From positions 310,001 to 374,000 of the forward strand of contig NZ_LT629693.1 in assembly GCF_900099825.1 (NCBI RefSeq): DNA of 64,000 nt, read 5' to 3'. Under the pieces are notes generated by a model. That model did no database searches, was not told the origin of the DNA, and saw nothing but the letters and a program-made list of their open reading frames with translations. The position numbers were made by a program, and so were the translations under genes. Position 1 is the first letter of the stretch, and every line of letters begins with the position of its first letter. The stretch is from Bradyrhizobium ottawaense. Its GTDB lineage: Bacteria; Pseudomonadota; Alphaproteobacteria; Rhizobiales; Xanthobacteraceae. Below, piece after piece: positions 42,767 to 52,927 of this stretch.

Positions 42767-43969
42767 CTATGTGTTGGGTATCGCTTTGGTGACGCCATCG
42801 CGCACCAGCGCCGTGATTTCGTCGGGTGAGAAGCCGGCTTCCCGCAAGATTTCCGCGCTGTTCTCGCTGAGGCGCGGCGCCAGCCGCTTGGTCTCCACCG
42901 GCGTTTCCGAAAACCGCGCCGAGGGCCTCATGTTGCGAATGCGTCCCTCGGTCGGATGATCGATGACGGGAAAGAAATCGGTCGCGACGATGTGCGGGTC
43001 TTGCAGCAGGCTCTCGAGATCGTGCATCGGCATGACCGGCACATCCGCCTTCTCGAGGATGTCGCTCCACTCGGCGGTGGTTTTGGTTTCCAGAATGCGC
43101 GCGAGTTCCGCATAGACGACATCGATGTTGACGGCGCGGCCGGCAAAGGTCGCAAATTTCGGATTGGTCCTGAGATCCTCGCGGCCGGTCGCAGCGAAGA
43201 AATTCTGCCACTGCTTGTCGTTGTAGACGATGACGCAGATGTAGCCGTCGGAGGTCTTGTAGGGCCGCCGGTCCGGCGACAAATGCCGCGCATAGCCGCC
43301 CTTGTCGAGCGGCGGCTCGTAGGTGAGCCCGCCCATATGGTCGCCCATCACGAAACCGGCCATGGTCTCGAACATGGGGATGTCGACGCGCTGGCCGCGG
43401 CCGGTGCGGTCGCGATCGACCAGGCTGGCGCAGATCGCGCCAACCGCCGTGAGACCGACGATGCGGTCGACCAGTGCATTGGGCACATAGCGCGGCACGC
43501 CGTCGGAGGTTTGCGCCATCAGCGCCGGCAGCGCGGTGGCGCCCTGGATCAGGTCGTCATAAGCGGGCTTTGCCGCATAGGGTCCGTCCTGGCCAAAACC
43601 GAACACGCCGGCATAGATCAGCCGCGGGTTGATTTTCGATACCACGTCGTAGCCGAGCTGCAGCCGCGCCATCGCCTGCGGACGCACATTGTAGACCAGC
43701 ACGTCGGCGGTCTTGATCAGCCGCAGCACGGCGTCGCGCCCGGCCGGCTTCTTCAGATCGAGGCAGATCGATCGCTTGCTGCGGTTGGTATTGAGGAACA
43801 CCGGTCCCATGCCGGGGTGGCGGGTCGGGCCGATCTGCCGCGTCACGTCGCCGTCGAGCGATTCCACCTTGATGACGTCGGCACCGTAATCACCGAGCAT
43901 CTGGGTGGCATAGGGCCCCATCAGCACGGTCGTCATATCGATGACCTTGATGCCCTCTAGCGGTCCCAT
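42767..43969 (-). CDS. CaiB/BaiF-family (class III) CoA-transferase
   Basis: This 400-residue class III CoA-transferase has [31 protein letters not shown] near the start (seen as [15 protein letters not shown]), [18 protein letters not shown], and [15 protein letters not shown] containing the aspartate that forms the covalent acyl intermediate. The family interlocks as dimers. It would activate a carboxylic acid by CoA exchange, feeding the following acyl-CoA dehydrogenase, and is the first gene of that operon. Acid specificity cannot be read from sequence. Confidence 0.88.
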   Translation of the reverse strand: [400 protein letters not shown]

Positions 43970-44120
43970 GGTCCCATTCGCTCCCGGATGTTGTCGTTCC
44001 GGTCTAGTAACGGGAGGTTTTCGGGAAGATCAAGCGCGCCCCGGGTATGGGCGTATGCGTGGGCACTGTCGTCCCGGCCTGGTGCACAATTGCGCATCAG
44101 GCCGGGACGAAAGCAGATAT

Positions 44121-44321
44121 CTACTTCTTCAACCTGACGTCGCGCTCCTTGATCAGCCTTTCGAGCTCTTCATTCTGCGCGCTGAGGCGGTCGGCGACAC
44201 GCTCTTCGTTTCGTTCGCCGGAGGCACCGGCGCCCTGTTCGACGAGCTGCCGGATGTTGTCCTGGAGAATTGCAATCCGGTCGCTAAGTTCGGCCAGTGA
44301 CAGCGAGCCTTCGTTACCCAT
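44121..44321 (-). CDS. Small coiled-coil protein, 66 residues
   Basis: This is a 66-residue acidic/basic helical protein with heptad-like leucines (LSLAELSDRIAILQDNIRQL and RLSAQNEELERLIKERD) around a glycine/glutamate linker. The arrangement recalls SlyX-like or other two-helix coiled coils, but I cannot name a family. GGAGG stands about 10 bases before ATG 44321, which fixes the start; an upstream frame adds 22 unlike residues. It lies between the thiolase gene and the CaiB operon on the same strand. Confidence 0.65.
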   Translation of the reverse strand: MGNEGSLSLAELSDRIAILQDNIRQLVEQGAGASGERNEERVADRLSAQNEELERLIKERDVRLKK

Positions 44322-44402
44322 GCGATACGTCCTCCAGGAACTTGCCAGACCGTAACGTGGGCTCGGCGCAAGCGTGCCGTAGCCCACCTAACCAACCCCC
44401 GG

Positions 44403-45572
44403 TTACTTCGCCGGTTCCAGCACGGAGACGTAATTCGCCACCGCAGCGCCACCCATGTTGAAGATTCCGGCAAGCTTGGGGTCCTTGAGCTGCATGCCCT
44501 CGGGCGCCTGGCCGACGAGTTGCATCGCGCTCATCACGTGCATGGAGACCCCGGTGGCGCCGATCGGGTGGCCCTTGGCCTTCAGGCCGCCGGACGGATT
44601 GATCGGCAGCTTGCCGTCCTTCTGGGTCCAGCCTTCCTTAATGGCGCGGGCGCCCTGCCCGCGCGGCGTCAGGCCCATCGCTTCATACTCGATCAATTCG
44701 GCGACGGTGAAGCAGTCGTGGGTCTCGACAAAGGAGAGATCGGAAAGCGTCACGCCGGCCTGCGCCAGCGCGCGCTGCCAGGCGACCGTGCAGCCTTCAA
44801 ACTGCAGGATGTCGCGCTTGGACATCGGCAGGAAATCCTGCGCGTGCGCGGTGGCGCGGATATTCACCGCCTTGCCCATCGTCTTGGCGGTTTCGCTGTC
44901 GGTCAGCACCAGCGCCGCCGCGCCGTCCGATACCAGCGAGCAATCGGTACGCTTCAAGGGACCGGCGACGAACGGGTTCTTCTCGCTTTCGGCGCGGCAG
45001 AACTCGTAGCCAAAGTCCTTGCGCATCTGCGCATAGGGGTTGGCGACACCGTTCTTGTGGTTTTTCGCCGCGATCATCGCCAGCGCATCGGACTGGTCGC
45101 CATATTTCTGGAAATAGCTCTGCGCGATCTTGCCGAACACGCCGGCAAAACCGCCGACGGTATCGCCGTCCTCAGGCAGATAGGACGCCTTCAAGAGGTT
45201 TCGGCCGATCTCGGCCGCGGGCGTCCGCGTCATCTGCTCGACGCCGACCACCAGCACGATCTTGGCCGCACCGGCCGCAATCGCCCGGATACCCTGATGC
45301 ACGGCGGCCGAACCGGTGGCGCAGGCGTTCTCGACCCGCGTGGTCGGCTTGAAGCGCAGTGCCGGATCGGCCTGCAATACCAGCGAGGCGGTAAAATCCT
45401 GCGGCGAGAAGCCGGCATTGAAATGCCCGAGCACGATTTCGTCGACATCGGCTGCGGAAATGCCGGCGTCCGCCAGTGCTTCGGTCGCAACCTTCACCAC
45501 GAGGCTTTCAACGGTTTCCGCGTCGAACTTGCCGAATGGCGTGTGCGCCCATCCCACGATGCTGGCTGTCAT
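44403..45572 (-). CDS. Thiolase family protein (acetyl-CoA acetyltransferase-like)
   Basis: This 389-residue thiolase of the SCP2-related bacterial type has the nucleophilic cysteine in RVENACATGSAAVHQG near residue 87, CSLVSDGAAALVLTD, FVETHDCFTVAELIEYEAMG, and NPSGGLKAKGHPIGATGVSM with the active-site His near 345. It should perform thiolytic cleavage or condensation of a 3-ketoacyl-CoA. Unlike the thiolase-like gene at 40438-41574, all catalytic residues are present. It stands alone, followed by the small coiled-coil gene. Confidence 0.87.
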   Translation of the reverse strand: MTASIVGWAHTPFGKFDAETVESLVVKVATEALADAGISAADVDEIVLGHFNAGFSPQDFTASLVLQADPALRFKPTTRVENACATGSAAVHQGIRAIAAGAAKIVLVVGVEQMTRTPAAEIGRNLLKASYLPEDGDTVGGFAGVFGKIAQSYFQKYGDQSDALAMIAAKNHKNGVANPYAQMRKDFGYEFCRAESEKNPFVAGPLKRTDCSLVSDGAAALVLTDSETAKTMGKAVNIRATAHAQDFLPMSKRDILQFEGCTVAWQRALAQAGVTLSDLSFVETHDCFTVAELIEYEAMGLTPRGQGARAIKEGWTQKDGKLPINPSGGLKAKGHPIGATGVSMHVMSAMQLVGQAPEGMQLKDPKLAGIFNMGGAAVANYVSVLEPAK

Positions 45573-45628
45573 GGTCGTTCTCCCTGATCTGGTTTCGGAC
45601 GGCTTTGTAGCCTATCGGCCAAAAGACT

Positions 45629-46276
45629 TCACGCCGGTTTCAGCAATTTCATGGCCCGCGCACACATGGCTGAAATGCCGGCCCAGTTGCCGGACCGGAT
45701 ATCCGCCGGCGGGCAAAGCCAGGAACCGCCGACCGCCAGCACATTCGGCTCGGCCAGCCAGGACGCCGCATTGGCCTCACCGACGCCGCCGGTCGGGCAG
45801 ACCCGGATGTTCGGAAACGGTCCCGCCAGCGCCCGCAGTGCCTTGATACCGCCGGACTGCTCGGCCGGAAAGAATTTGACGATGTCGAGGCCGTGCGCCA
45901 GCGCCTGCATCAGCTCCGACGCCGTCGCGATCCCCGGCGCGAACGGCAGATCGCCTGCCGCCGCGGCTTTCAAAAGCTCCGGCGTGCCCCCCGGGCTGAT
46001 GCCGAATTTGGCGCCGAGCGCTTTGGCCCGCGCGAGATCGTCGGCGTTCAGGATGGTGCCGATGCCGACAATGGCATCCGGTACCTCTGCGATCATGGCC
46101 TTGGCCGCCTCGATCGCGACCGGCGTCCGCAGCGTGACTTCGAGGACGCGTACACCGCCGGCGACCAGCGCCCGGGCCAGCGGCACCGCGTCTTCCAGCC
46201 GCTCAATGGTGAGCACCGGGATCACCGTGGCTGAGGTGAAGAGATCGGCGAGTTTTTGCTGCCTGGATGCGGTCAT
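45629..46276 (-). CDS. eda: 2-dehydro-3-deoxy-phosphogluconate (KDPG/KDPGal) aldolase
   Basis: This 215-residue class I aldolase cleaves 2-keto-3-deoxy-6-phosphogluconate (or the galacto epimer) to pyruvate and glyceraldehyde 3-phosphate. It has VIPVLTIERLEDAVPLARAL, the glutamate in VLEVTLRTPVA, GIGTILNADDLARA, ISPGGTPELL, the Schiff-base lysine in DIVKFFPAEQSGG near residue 130, and VCPTGGVGEANA. The ATG at 46276 overlaps the kdgK stop (ATGA). It is the last gene of the sugar-acid ABC operon. Confidence 0.93.
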   Translation of the reverse strand: MTASRQQKLADLFTSATVIPVLTIERLEDAVPLARALVAGGVRVLEVTLRTPVAIEAAKAMIAEVPDAIVGIGTILNADDLARAKALGAKFGISPGGTPELLKAAAAGDLPFAPGIATASELMQALAHGLDIVKFFPAEQSGGIKALRALAGPFPNIRVCPTGGVGEANAASWLAEPNVLAVGGSWLCPPADIRSGNWAGISAMCARAMKLLKPA

Positions 46277-47208
46277 GGAGAAACCCCGGTGAATCCTGAA
46301 ATCAAGTCCGACGGCATCGCCGCACGCGGGATGATGGCGCCGGGATGACATACCACAATGCCGGCCAGACGATGCCCGGCGCGAGCAGCTTCCACGGGCC
46401 CAGCACCCGCCAGCCGCGCGGCCACATAGGCCGCGGCAAAGCTGTCACCCGCCGCCGTGGTATCGACGACGGGCGCGGTGACGGGCTCCGCCTTGATCGC
46501 GTGCGAAACATTCGCGATCCGCAGGATGCTGGCGGGTTCGGAAAGCTTCAGCGCCACCTCCCCACCGGGAATGCGCGCCAGCAAAGCTTCATGGCTTTCA
46601 CTGGGATAGAGCGGCAGCAGATCCTCGGTCGAAGCCAGCACGATATCGGCAATCTCAAAAGCCTGCCGAAAGACGTGGCGCGCGACCTCGAGATCGGGCC
46701 AGCCGCGGGCGCGGAAATTGGTGTCGAAGGCAAAACGCGCCCCACTCGCTCGTGCGCGTTTCAGCCCGGCGAACAGCCGCTCGCGTCCCTTTTCGCCGTA
46801 CAACGACAATGTGATCGCCGAGAGATAAACGACGTCATAATGCGCCAGCGAACTCAGGATGCTGTCGGTCTCCGGCAAATCCATCAGGCTGCGCGCGGCG
46901 GCACTGTCGCGCCAATGGAAGAATCGCCGCTCCCCGCTGGCATCGGTCTGGATCATGTAGAGGCCCGGCAGCTTGCCGCGCAACCGCAGCACCTGCCCGG
47001 TACCGACGCCTTCCGTCGCCCAGCCGGCGATCATCTCGTCGCTGAGCGGATCGTCGCCGAGCGCGGTGATGTAATCGACGCCGGCGCCGAGCCGGGCGAG
47101 ATAGACGGCGGTATTGAGCGTGTCGCCGCCATAGCCCCGCGAAAACAGGCCGCTGCCGGCCTGTTTCAACTCGACCATGCATTCGCCGATGCAGGCTACC
47201 TTGGTCAT
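46273..47208 (-). CDS. kdgK: 2-keto-3-deoxygluconate kinase (PfkB family)
   Basis: This 311-residue ribokinase-fold sugar kinase phosphorylates 2-keto-3-deoxygluconate to KDPG. The N-terminal substrate motif is GYGGDTLNTAVYLARLG, and RFAFDTNFRARGWPD lies in the middle. The C-terminal ATP/anion-hole motif is DTTAAGDSFAAAYVAARLAG with the catalytic Asp. It is translationally coupled to eda and follows the denD-like gene by 33 bases. With Eda it forms a complete exit from 2-keto-3-deoxy acids to central metabolism. Confidence 0.9.
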   Translation of the reverse strand: MTKVACIGECMVELKQAGSGLFSRGYGGDTLNTAVYLARLGAGVDYITALGDDPLSDEMIAGWATEGVGTGQVLRLRGKLPGLYMIQTDASGERRFFHWRDSAAARSLMDLPETDSILSSLAHYDVVYLSAITLSLYGEKGRERLFAGLKRARASGARFAFDTNFRARGWPDLEVARHVFRQAFEIADIVLASTEDLLPLYPSESHEALLARIPGGEVALKLSEPASILRIANVSHAIKAEPVTAPVVDTTAAGDSFAAAYVAARLAGAGPVEAARAGHRLAGIVVCHPGAIIPRAAMPSDLISGFTGVSP

Positions 47209-47241
47209 GACCGCATCCGCGCGAACAGGCGTGAAGTCACC

Positions 47242-48228
47242 TCAGGCCGCGAACTTGCCGCCGAGCTCATCGTCGATGTGAATCCGGATGATGTCGTCAA
47301 AGGTCTTTTCGGCCGTGGTGAAGCCGAGCTTGAGTGCGCGATCGGTGACGAAATCGCGCGGCCAGCCGCCGACAATGCCGATGATGGTCGGATCGGGCAC
47401 GCGCTTGATGCGCGCGGTGACGTTCTTGCCGGCCACGCGATCGAGCGCGGCGATCTGCTCGCCGACGGTCACCGACATCCCGGGCATGCTGAGATTGCGC
47501 CGTGCGCCCATGGCGTCGAGGTCCATGGTGCCGGCATGAATCAGAAAGCCGACCGCCGATTTCGGCGAGGCGTGCCAGTGCCGCACGTCGTCGGACACCG
47601 GCAGTATCGCCTCCTCGCCCGCGAGCGGTTCACGCATGATGTTGGAGAAGAAGCCGGAAGCCGCCTTGTTCGGCTTGCCCGGCCGCACGCAGATCGTCGG
47701 CAGGCGGATGCTGATACCGTCGAGCAGGCCTTTGCGGGTGTAGTCGTTGATCAGGAGTTCGCAGATCGACTTCTGGGTGCCGTAGCTCGTCAGCGGCGTA
47801 TGGAAGAACTCGTCGCCGATCTTTTCCGGGAACGGCGCGCCGAACACCGCGATCGAGGACGTGAACACCAGCCGCGGCTTGTAGCCGCCGCCGACCGCGC
47901 GGATGGCATCGATCAGAAATCGCGTGCCGTCGAGATTGATCCGGTAACCCTTGTCGAATTCGGCTTCGGCTTCGCCCGAGACGATCGCGGCGAGATGAAA
48001 GATCACCTCGGGCCGGTGGGCGATCAGCGGTCCCGCAGCCCCGGCATCGGCGAAATCGGAGGCCACCACCGTGATCGGGATCGACGCATTGGCGGGTTTC
48101 GCTGGCGCCACCACGTCCTGCAGGGTCATGCGGGTGATGTCGTGCTTGCCGAGGCGTCCGTCGCGCAGCAGCCGTTCGGTCAGTTTGCGACCGACCATGC
48201 CGGCGGCGCCCAGAATCAGAATGTGCAA
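47242..48228 (-). CDS. denD: NAD-dependent epimerase/dehydrogenase, D-erythronate dehydrogenase (DenD) family
   Basis: This 328-residue extended SDR has ILGAAGMVGRKLTERLL at the N-terminus, HLAAIVSGEAEAEFDKGYRINLDG, TSSIAVFG and the YGTQK catalytic pair, then RLPTICVRPGKPN and the DDVRHWHASPKSAVGF region typical of DenD proteins. DenD oxidises D-erythronate to the 2-keto acid, but no erythronate kinase-like (OtnK) or OtnC/OtnI gene is near, so it may act on another sugar acid here. The start appears to be TTG 48228, with AAGGAG upstream. Confidence 0.75.
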   Translation of the reverse strand: MHILILGAAGMVGRKLTERLLRDGRLGKHDITRMTLQDVVAPAKPANASIPITVVASDFADAGAAGPLIAHRPEVIFHLAAIVSGEAEAEFDKGYRINLDGTRFLIDAIRAVGGGYKPRLVFTSSIAVFGAPFPEKIGDEFFHTPLTSYGTQKSICELLINDYTRKGLLDGISIRLPTICVRPGKPNKAASGFFSNIMREPLAGEEAILPVSDDVRHWHASPKSAVGFLIHAGTMDLDAMGARRNLSMPGMSVTVGEQIAALDRVAGKNVTARIKRVPDPTIIGIVGGWPRDFVTDRALKLGFTTAEKTFDDIIRIHIDDELGGKFAA

Positions 48229-48272
48229 GACCCGTCTCCTTTTTGAACGTTCTTATTAGACGTGGGCCCCGT

Positions 48273-49202
48273 TCACTCCTTCACGGCTCCCGTCATCGCC
48301 GACACATAATGCTCAACGAAGAAGGCGTAAAGGATAACCAGCGGCAGCGAGCCCGCCAGCGCGCCCGCCATCAGCGAGCCCCAGCGGTAGACGTCGCCGT
48401 CGACGAACTCGTTGACGATCGCGACCGGCACCGTCTTGTTGGAGGTCGATTGCAGGAAGGTCAGCGCGTAGATGAATTCGTTCCAGCACAATGTGAAGCA
48501 GAAGATAAACGCCGAGATCAGGCCCGGGATCGCCAGCGGCAGCACGATCTTGATCAGGATCTGCCAGCGGCTGGCACCGTCGATCAGCGCGCATTCCTCG
48601 AGCTCGAACGGGATGGTCTTGAAATAGCCCATCAACAGCCAGGTCGAGAACGGGATCAGGATGGTCGGATAGGTCAGGATCAGCGCCATCGGCGAATCGA
48701 ACAGGCCGTACTGAAACACGACGGTCGCCAGCGGAATGAACAGGATCGAGGGCGGCACCAGATAGGACAGGAAGATCAGGCCGCCGACCCAATGGGCGCC
48801 CTTGTAGCGTAGCCGTACAATCGCATAGGCAGCCAGCACGCTGGCGACGATCGACAGGACGGTGGCGCAGACGGCGACATACATCGTGTTCCAGAGCCAG
48901 TGCGGATAGTAGCTCTCGAACAGCAGCTTGTGGATGTGCTTGAAGGTCGGATTCCAGGTCCAGAACGGATTGAACTTATCGAGATCGATCAGTTGCTCGT
49001 CCGGCTTGATCGCCGTCAGACCCATCCAGTAGAACGGAAACAGCAGGACGATCACAATGATCGACAGCGGCAGATACAGCGTCACCATCCGGCGCGGCAC
49101 CGACTGCAGATAGCTCATGCCCTCGCTGTGATCGATGCGCGACGGCGTCGACAGGATGGCCTTGAGATCGACCGGCTTCTGGGTCGCGGGGAGATCAGTC
49201 AT
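48273..49202 (-). CDS. Carbohydrate ABC transporter permease (MalG type)
   Basis: This 309-residue inner-membrane permease has six predicted helices (the first, TLYLPLSIIVIVLLFPFYW). The cytoplasmic EAA loop that docks on the ATPase reads ELEECALIDGASRWQILIKIVLPLAIPG. It belongs to the MalG/CUT1 half of sugar importers. The start ATG 49202 lies in the right-hand copy of a duplicated 30-base segment; GTG 49211 is also in frame. It pairs with the permease upstream. Confidence 0.9.
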   Translation of the reverse strand: MTDLPATQKPVDLKAILSTPSRIDHSEGMSYLQSVPRRMVTLYLPLSIIVIVLLFPFYWMGLTAIKPDEQLIDLDKFNPFWTWNPTFKHIHKLLFESYYPHWLWNTMYVAVCATVLSIVASVLAAYAIVRLRYKGAHWVGGLIFLSYLVPPSILFIPLATVVFQYGLFDSPMALILTYPTILIPFSTWLLMGYFKTIPFELEECALIDGASRWQILIKIVLPLAIPGLISAFIFCFTLCWNEFIYALTFLQSTSNKTVPVAIVNEFVDGDVYRWGSLMAGALAGSLPLVILYAFFVEHYVSAMTGAVKE

Positions 49203-49313
49203 TGTTTTCACCCTGCTGCCACAGCGCGCACGGGGCCTGCCCCGTTCGCGTAAAAATAAAGAGCGCCTTGGTGATTCCTTGGGGATTAGTCATTGTTCTC
49301 CCCCTGCTGCCAC
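49193..49313. repeat. Duplicated 30-base permease junction (offset 91 bases)
   Basis: The segments 49193-49222 and 49284-49313 match at 27 of 30 positions. Each contains, on the minus strand, the codons WQQGENND and the start-like ATGACT. One copy ends the first permease gene; the other starts the second. The 91-base offset looks like a tandem duplication of the junction followed by drift. Confidence 0.8.
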
Positions 49314-50245
49314 TTGCGCCGCTGCAATCCGAACCACGACACCATGATCGCGGCGAGCAGGAACGGAATCATCGCGCTCGAAATCGCGGCCCCCTCGCCC
49401 AACTGACCCGCAATGATCGCGCGCTGGTACGACAACGTTGCCATCAGATGCGTGGCGTTGACCGGACCGCCCCGCGTCATCGCCCAGATCAACTGGAAAT
49501 CCGTGAAGGTGAACAGTACCGAGAACGTCATCACCACCGCGATGATCGGCGTCAGCAGCGGATAGGTGATGTAGCGGAACAGCTCCCACCTGCTCGCGCC
49601 GTCCAGCGTCGCGGCTTCATACAGCGACGGCTGCACGGTCTGCAGCCCAGCCAGCAGCGTGATCGCGACGAAGGGAACGCCGCGCCAGATATTGGCGAAG
49701 ATCACGCAGATCCGGGCCCAGGTGGTATCGCCGAGGAAATTGATGTTCTGGGTGATCAGCCCCATGTGCTTCAGCGACCACGAGATGATCGAGAATTGCG
49801 AATCGAAGATCCACCAGAACGCCAGCGCCGACAGCACGGTCGGCACGATGAAGGGAATCAGCACCAGCGCCCGCAGCATCGCCTTGAACGGCATGTTCTC
49901 GTTCAACAGCAGCGCAAGATAGAGGCCGATCGCAAACTTGATCGCACTCGCGATGAACGTATAGAGCAGCGTGTTGAAGACCGAGAGCCAGAAGATCGAG
50001 TCATCCCAGAGCCACTGGTAGTTCTCGACACCGATGAACTGGCCGGGCCGTCCGATCTTGGCGTCCGTGAACGAAATCCAGATGCCCAGTCCCAGCGGAT
50101 AGGCCAGGAAGAAGATCAGAAACCCCATCGCCGGCATCATGAACCAGAAACCAAGCCAGTTGCGGTTGGTCTTGATCAGGTCCCACCTCGTGGCCTCGCG
50201 GATCTGCGGCTTGGCTATCCGTGGTTGGAGCGCGATGTCAGCCAT
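49286..50245 (-). CDS. Carbohydrate ABC transporter permease (MalF type)
   Basis: This 319-residue inner-membrane permease has NWLGFWFMMPAMGFLIFFLAYPLGLGIWISF as its first helix and periplasmic turn (seen near residues 29-59), and the EAA loop SLYEAATLDGASRWELFRYITYPLLTPI. It is the CUT1 MalF-type partner of the following permease, together forming the translocation pore. The start is ATG 50245; the frame upstream is a shadow of the binding-protein gene. The stop codon lies in the left-hand copy of the duplicated junction. Confidence 0.9.
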   Translation of the reverse strand: MADIALQPRIAKPQIREATRWDLIKTNRNWLGFWFMMPAMGFLIFFLAYPLGLGIWISFTDAKIGRPGQFIGVENYQWLWDDSIFWLSVFNTLLYTFIASAIKFAIGLYLALLLNENMPFKAMLRALVLIPFIVPTVLSALAFWWIFDSQFSIISWSLKHMGLITQNINFLGDTTWARICVIFANIWRGVPFVAITLLAGLQTVQPSLYEAATLDGASRWELFRYITYPLLTPIIAVVMTFSVLFTFTDFQLIWAMTRGGPVNATHLMATLSYQRAIIAGQLGEGAAISSAMIPFLLAAIMVSWFGLQRRKWQQGENND

Positions 50246-50310
50246 GTGCGGTGTCCCGATTGAAATGCGAAGGAGCGGACGGCGGTCACCCGCCGCCCGC
50301 TCCAGTTTCG

Positions 50311-51630
50311 TCAGCGATAGATACGCTTCAGTTGCCGTTCGGCTTCCGACATCGCCGTCTTGGCATCCTTCGATCCGGTGCAGTAGTTGGCGAACATGTC
50401 GACCACGATGAAGTCGGCGATTGCGGTCGCCGCCTTTTCGCCGGGCGTGCCGATGCCGGAAGCCGGAAGCGCGCGCTTGCTGGCCTGGCTGAACACCTGA
50501 TTCTTCGGATCGGCGGTCCACACCGGGGCCGAGTCGTAGGCGTTGAGCGTGTGGGTCAGATAACCCCGCGCACCCGACAGCCACTTCTCGAAGTTCTCCT
50601 TCTCCAGCATGAAGGCGATGAACGCCTTCGCCGCATTCGGATATTTGGTGAAGTTGAAGGCCAGGATCGGAACTGCAAGCTGCAGCTCGGTCGGCTTGCC
50701 GATCGGACCGACCGGCATCAACGCGTGGTAGGTGTCGTCGGCGAGATCCTTCATCTTCGGATCGTCCTTGGCCGCGACATAGATCGAGATGCCGTTGGCG
50801 GTGCAGAACAACTCGCCGGCCAGGAACGCCTTGTTGTTCGATCCGTCGTTCCAGGAGGCGACGCCGGGAATGAAGCTGTCCGACAGTTGCTTGCAATATT
50901 CCAGCGCCTTCGCCGTTTCCGGCGAGTTGATGATGACCTTGTCGTCCTTGTCGACGGTGTAGGCGCCGTGGCCCCACAGGATCCAGTGCAGCCAGCCATT
51001 GGCGTCGCCCGTGGCGTGACCGAGCGCGAAGCCCGCCGGGGTGTTGTTGGCCTTCAGCGCCTTGCACATCGCAAGGAAGCCCGGGAAGTCCGTCGGGAAT
51101 TCCTTGAAGCCGGCCTTGTCCAGCGCCGACTTGCGGTAGGTCATGTAGCCGCCGATGGTGGCGACGGGGATGCCGAGCCAGTCATTGCCGAGCTTGCAGG
51201 TCTTGGCAGCGGCATCGGTCCATCCGCCGTATTTCTTGCCGAGATAGTCGGCCACGTCGTTCATTTTCAGCACTTTGGTCGGGAACAACTGCGGCAGCGT
51301 GTGCAGGCCCCAGGCGAGATCGATGCCCGAACCGGTATTGGCAGCGACCGAGGCCTTCGGCTGCACGTCCTCGAAGGATTCTGAGAACACGTTCATGTCG
51401 GTGCCGGTCGCGGTCTTGAACGCCGCCACCATCGCGTTGAAGGCATCGTCTTCCGCCGGCACGAAGCGCTTCCAGCGCATCACCGTCAGCTTGGCGCCCG
51501 CCTCGGCTTTCCACGGCGCGGTCTGCGCCCAGGCCTTGGCGAATTCAAGCAGTGCCGGCCCGGTCAACGCGCCGGCGGCCGCCAGCGCGGTGCCGCCCTG
51601 AAGCAGAGAGCGGCGAGTAAAGTCATTCAT
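50311..51630 (-). CDS. Extracellular solute-binding protein, family 1 (Tat-exported)
   Basis: This 439-residue binding protein for a sugar or sugar-acid importer has a twin-arginine signal (FTRRSLLQGGTALAAAG) and an alanine-rich cleavage region ending AWAQ, so it probably folds in the cytoplasm before export. The mature part shows LTVMRWKRFVPAEDDAFNAM, GIDLAWGLHTLPQLFP and ANNTPAGFALGHATGDANGW, typical of MalE/UgpB-like cluster 1 proteins. It lies between the ATPase gene (37 bases) and the permeases. Confidence 0.9.
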   Translation of the reverse strand: MNDFTRRSLLQGGTALAAAGALTGPALLEFAKAWAQTAPWKAEAGAKLTVMRWKRFVPAEDDAFNAMVAAFKTATGTDMNVFSESFEDVQPKASVAANTGSGIDLAWGLHTLPQLFPTKVLKMNDVADYLGKKYGGWTDAAAKTCKLGNDWLGIPVATIGGYMTYRKSALDKAGFKEFPTDFPGFLAMCKALKANNTPAGFALGHATGDANGWLHWILWGHGAYTVDKDDKVIINSPETAKALEYCKQLSDSFIPGVASWNDGSNNKAFLAGELFCTANGISIYVAAKDDPKMKDLADDTYHALMPVGPIGKPTELQLAVPILAFNFTKYPNAAKAFIAFMLEKENFEKWLSGARGYLTHTLNAYDSAPVWTADPKNQVFSQASKRALPASGIGTPGEKAATAIADFIVVDMFANYCTGSKDAKTAMSEAERQLKRIYR

Positions 51631-51667
51631 GGTCCATCCTCCCGTTGAATTATTTTTTGATTATCGC

Positions 51668-52735
<1,068 letters not shown>

Positions 52736-52870
52736 CGGAATCCACTCCCCTCATTTTATGTTTTCTGGCGCCTACACCGAAGGTGACGCCTTGACTGTCT
52801 TGTTCGACTTTAACGCCGGCCGAGTTCGACGGGCGCCATCATCAGCAGTTTGAAGGTTTTTAGCAATCCG

Positions 52871-52887
52871 ATGGTAGCGCTGTCAAT
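52871..52887. promoter_or_regulatory. LacI-family operator in the malK-lacI divergent region
   Basis: ATGGTAGCGCTGTCAAT is nearly palindromic around the central GCGC and shares its first 11 bases with the site at 54001-54017. It lies 41-57 bases upstream of the lacI ATG and about 135 bases from the malK start. It could control both directions. Confidence 0.6.
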
Positions 52888-52927
52888 AATTGTTCAAACG
52901 TCTAATGCATTGTGATAAGAGCGTTGC

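Noticed and set aside
46345..48246. 633-codon open frame on the plus strand opposite kdgK and denD
   Set aside because: It is antisense to two well-supported genes, is rich in Arg/His/Asp as expected for the complement of GC-rich codons, and shows no domain.
49195..49293. 32-codon mini-ORF between the permease genes as an independent gene
   Set aside because: Its C-terminal codons copy the first permease tail and it lies wholly within a duplicated junction. I report it as a junction feature, not as a protein gene.
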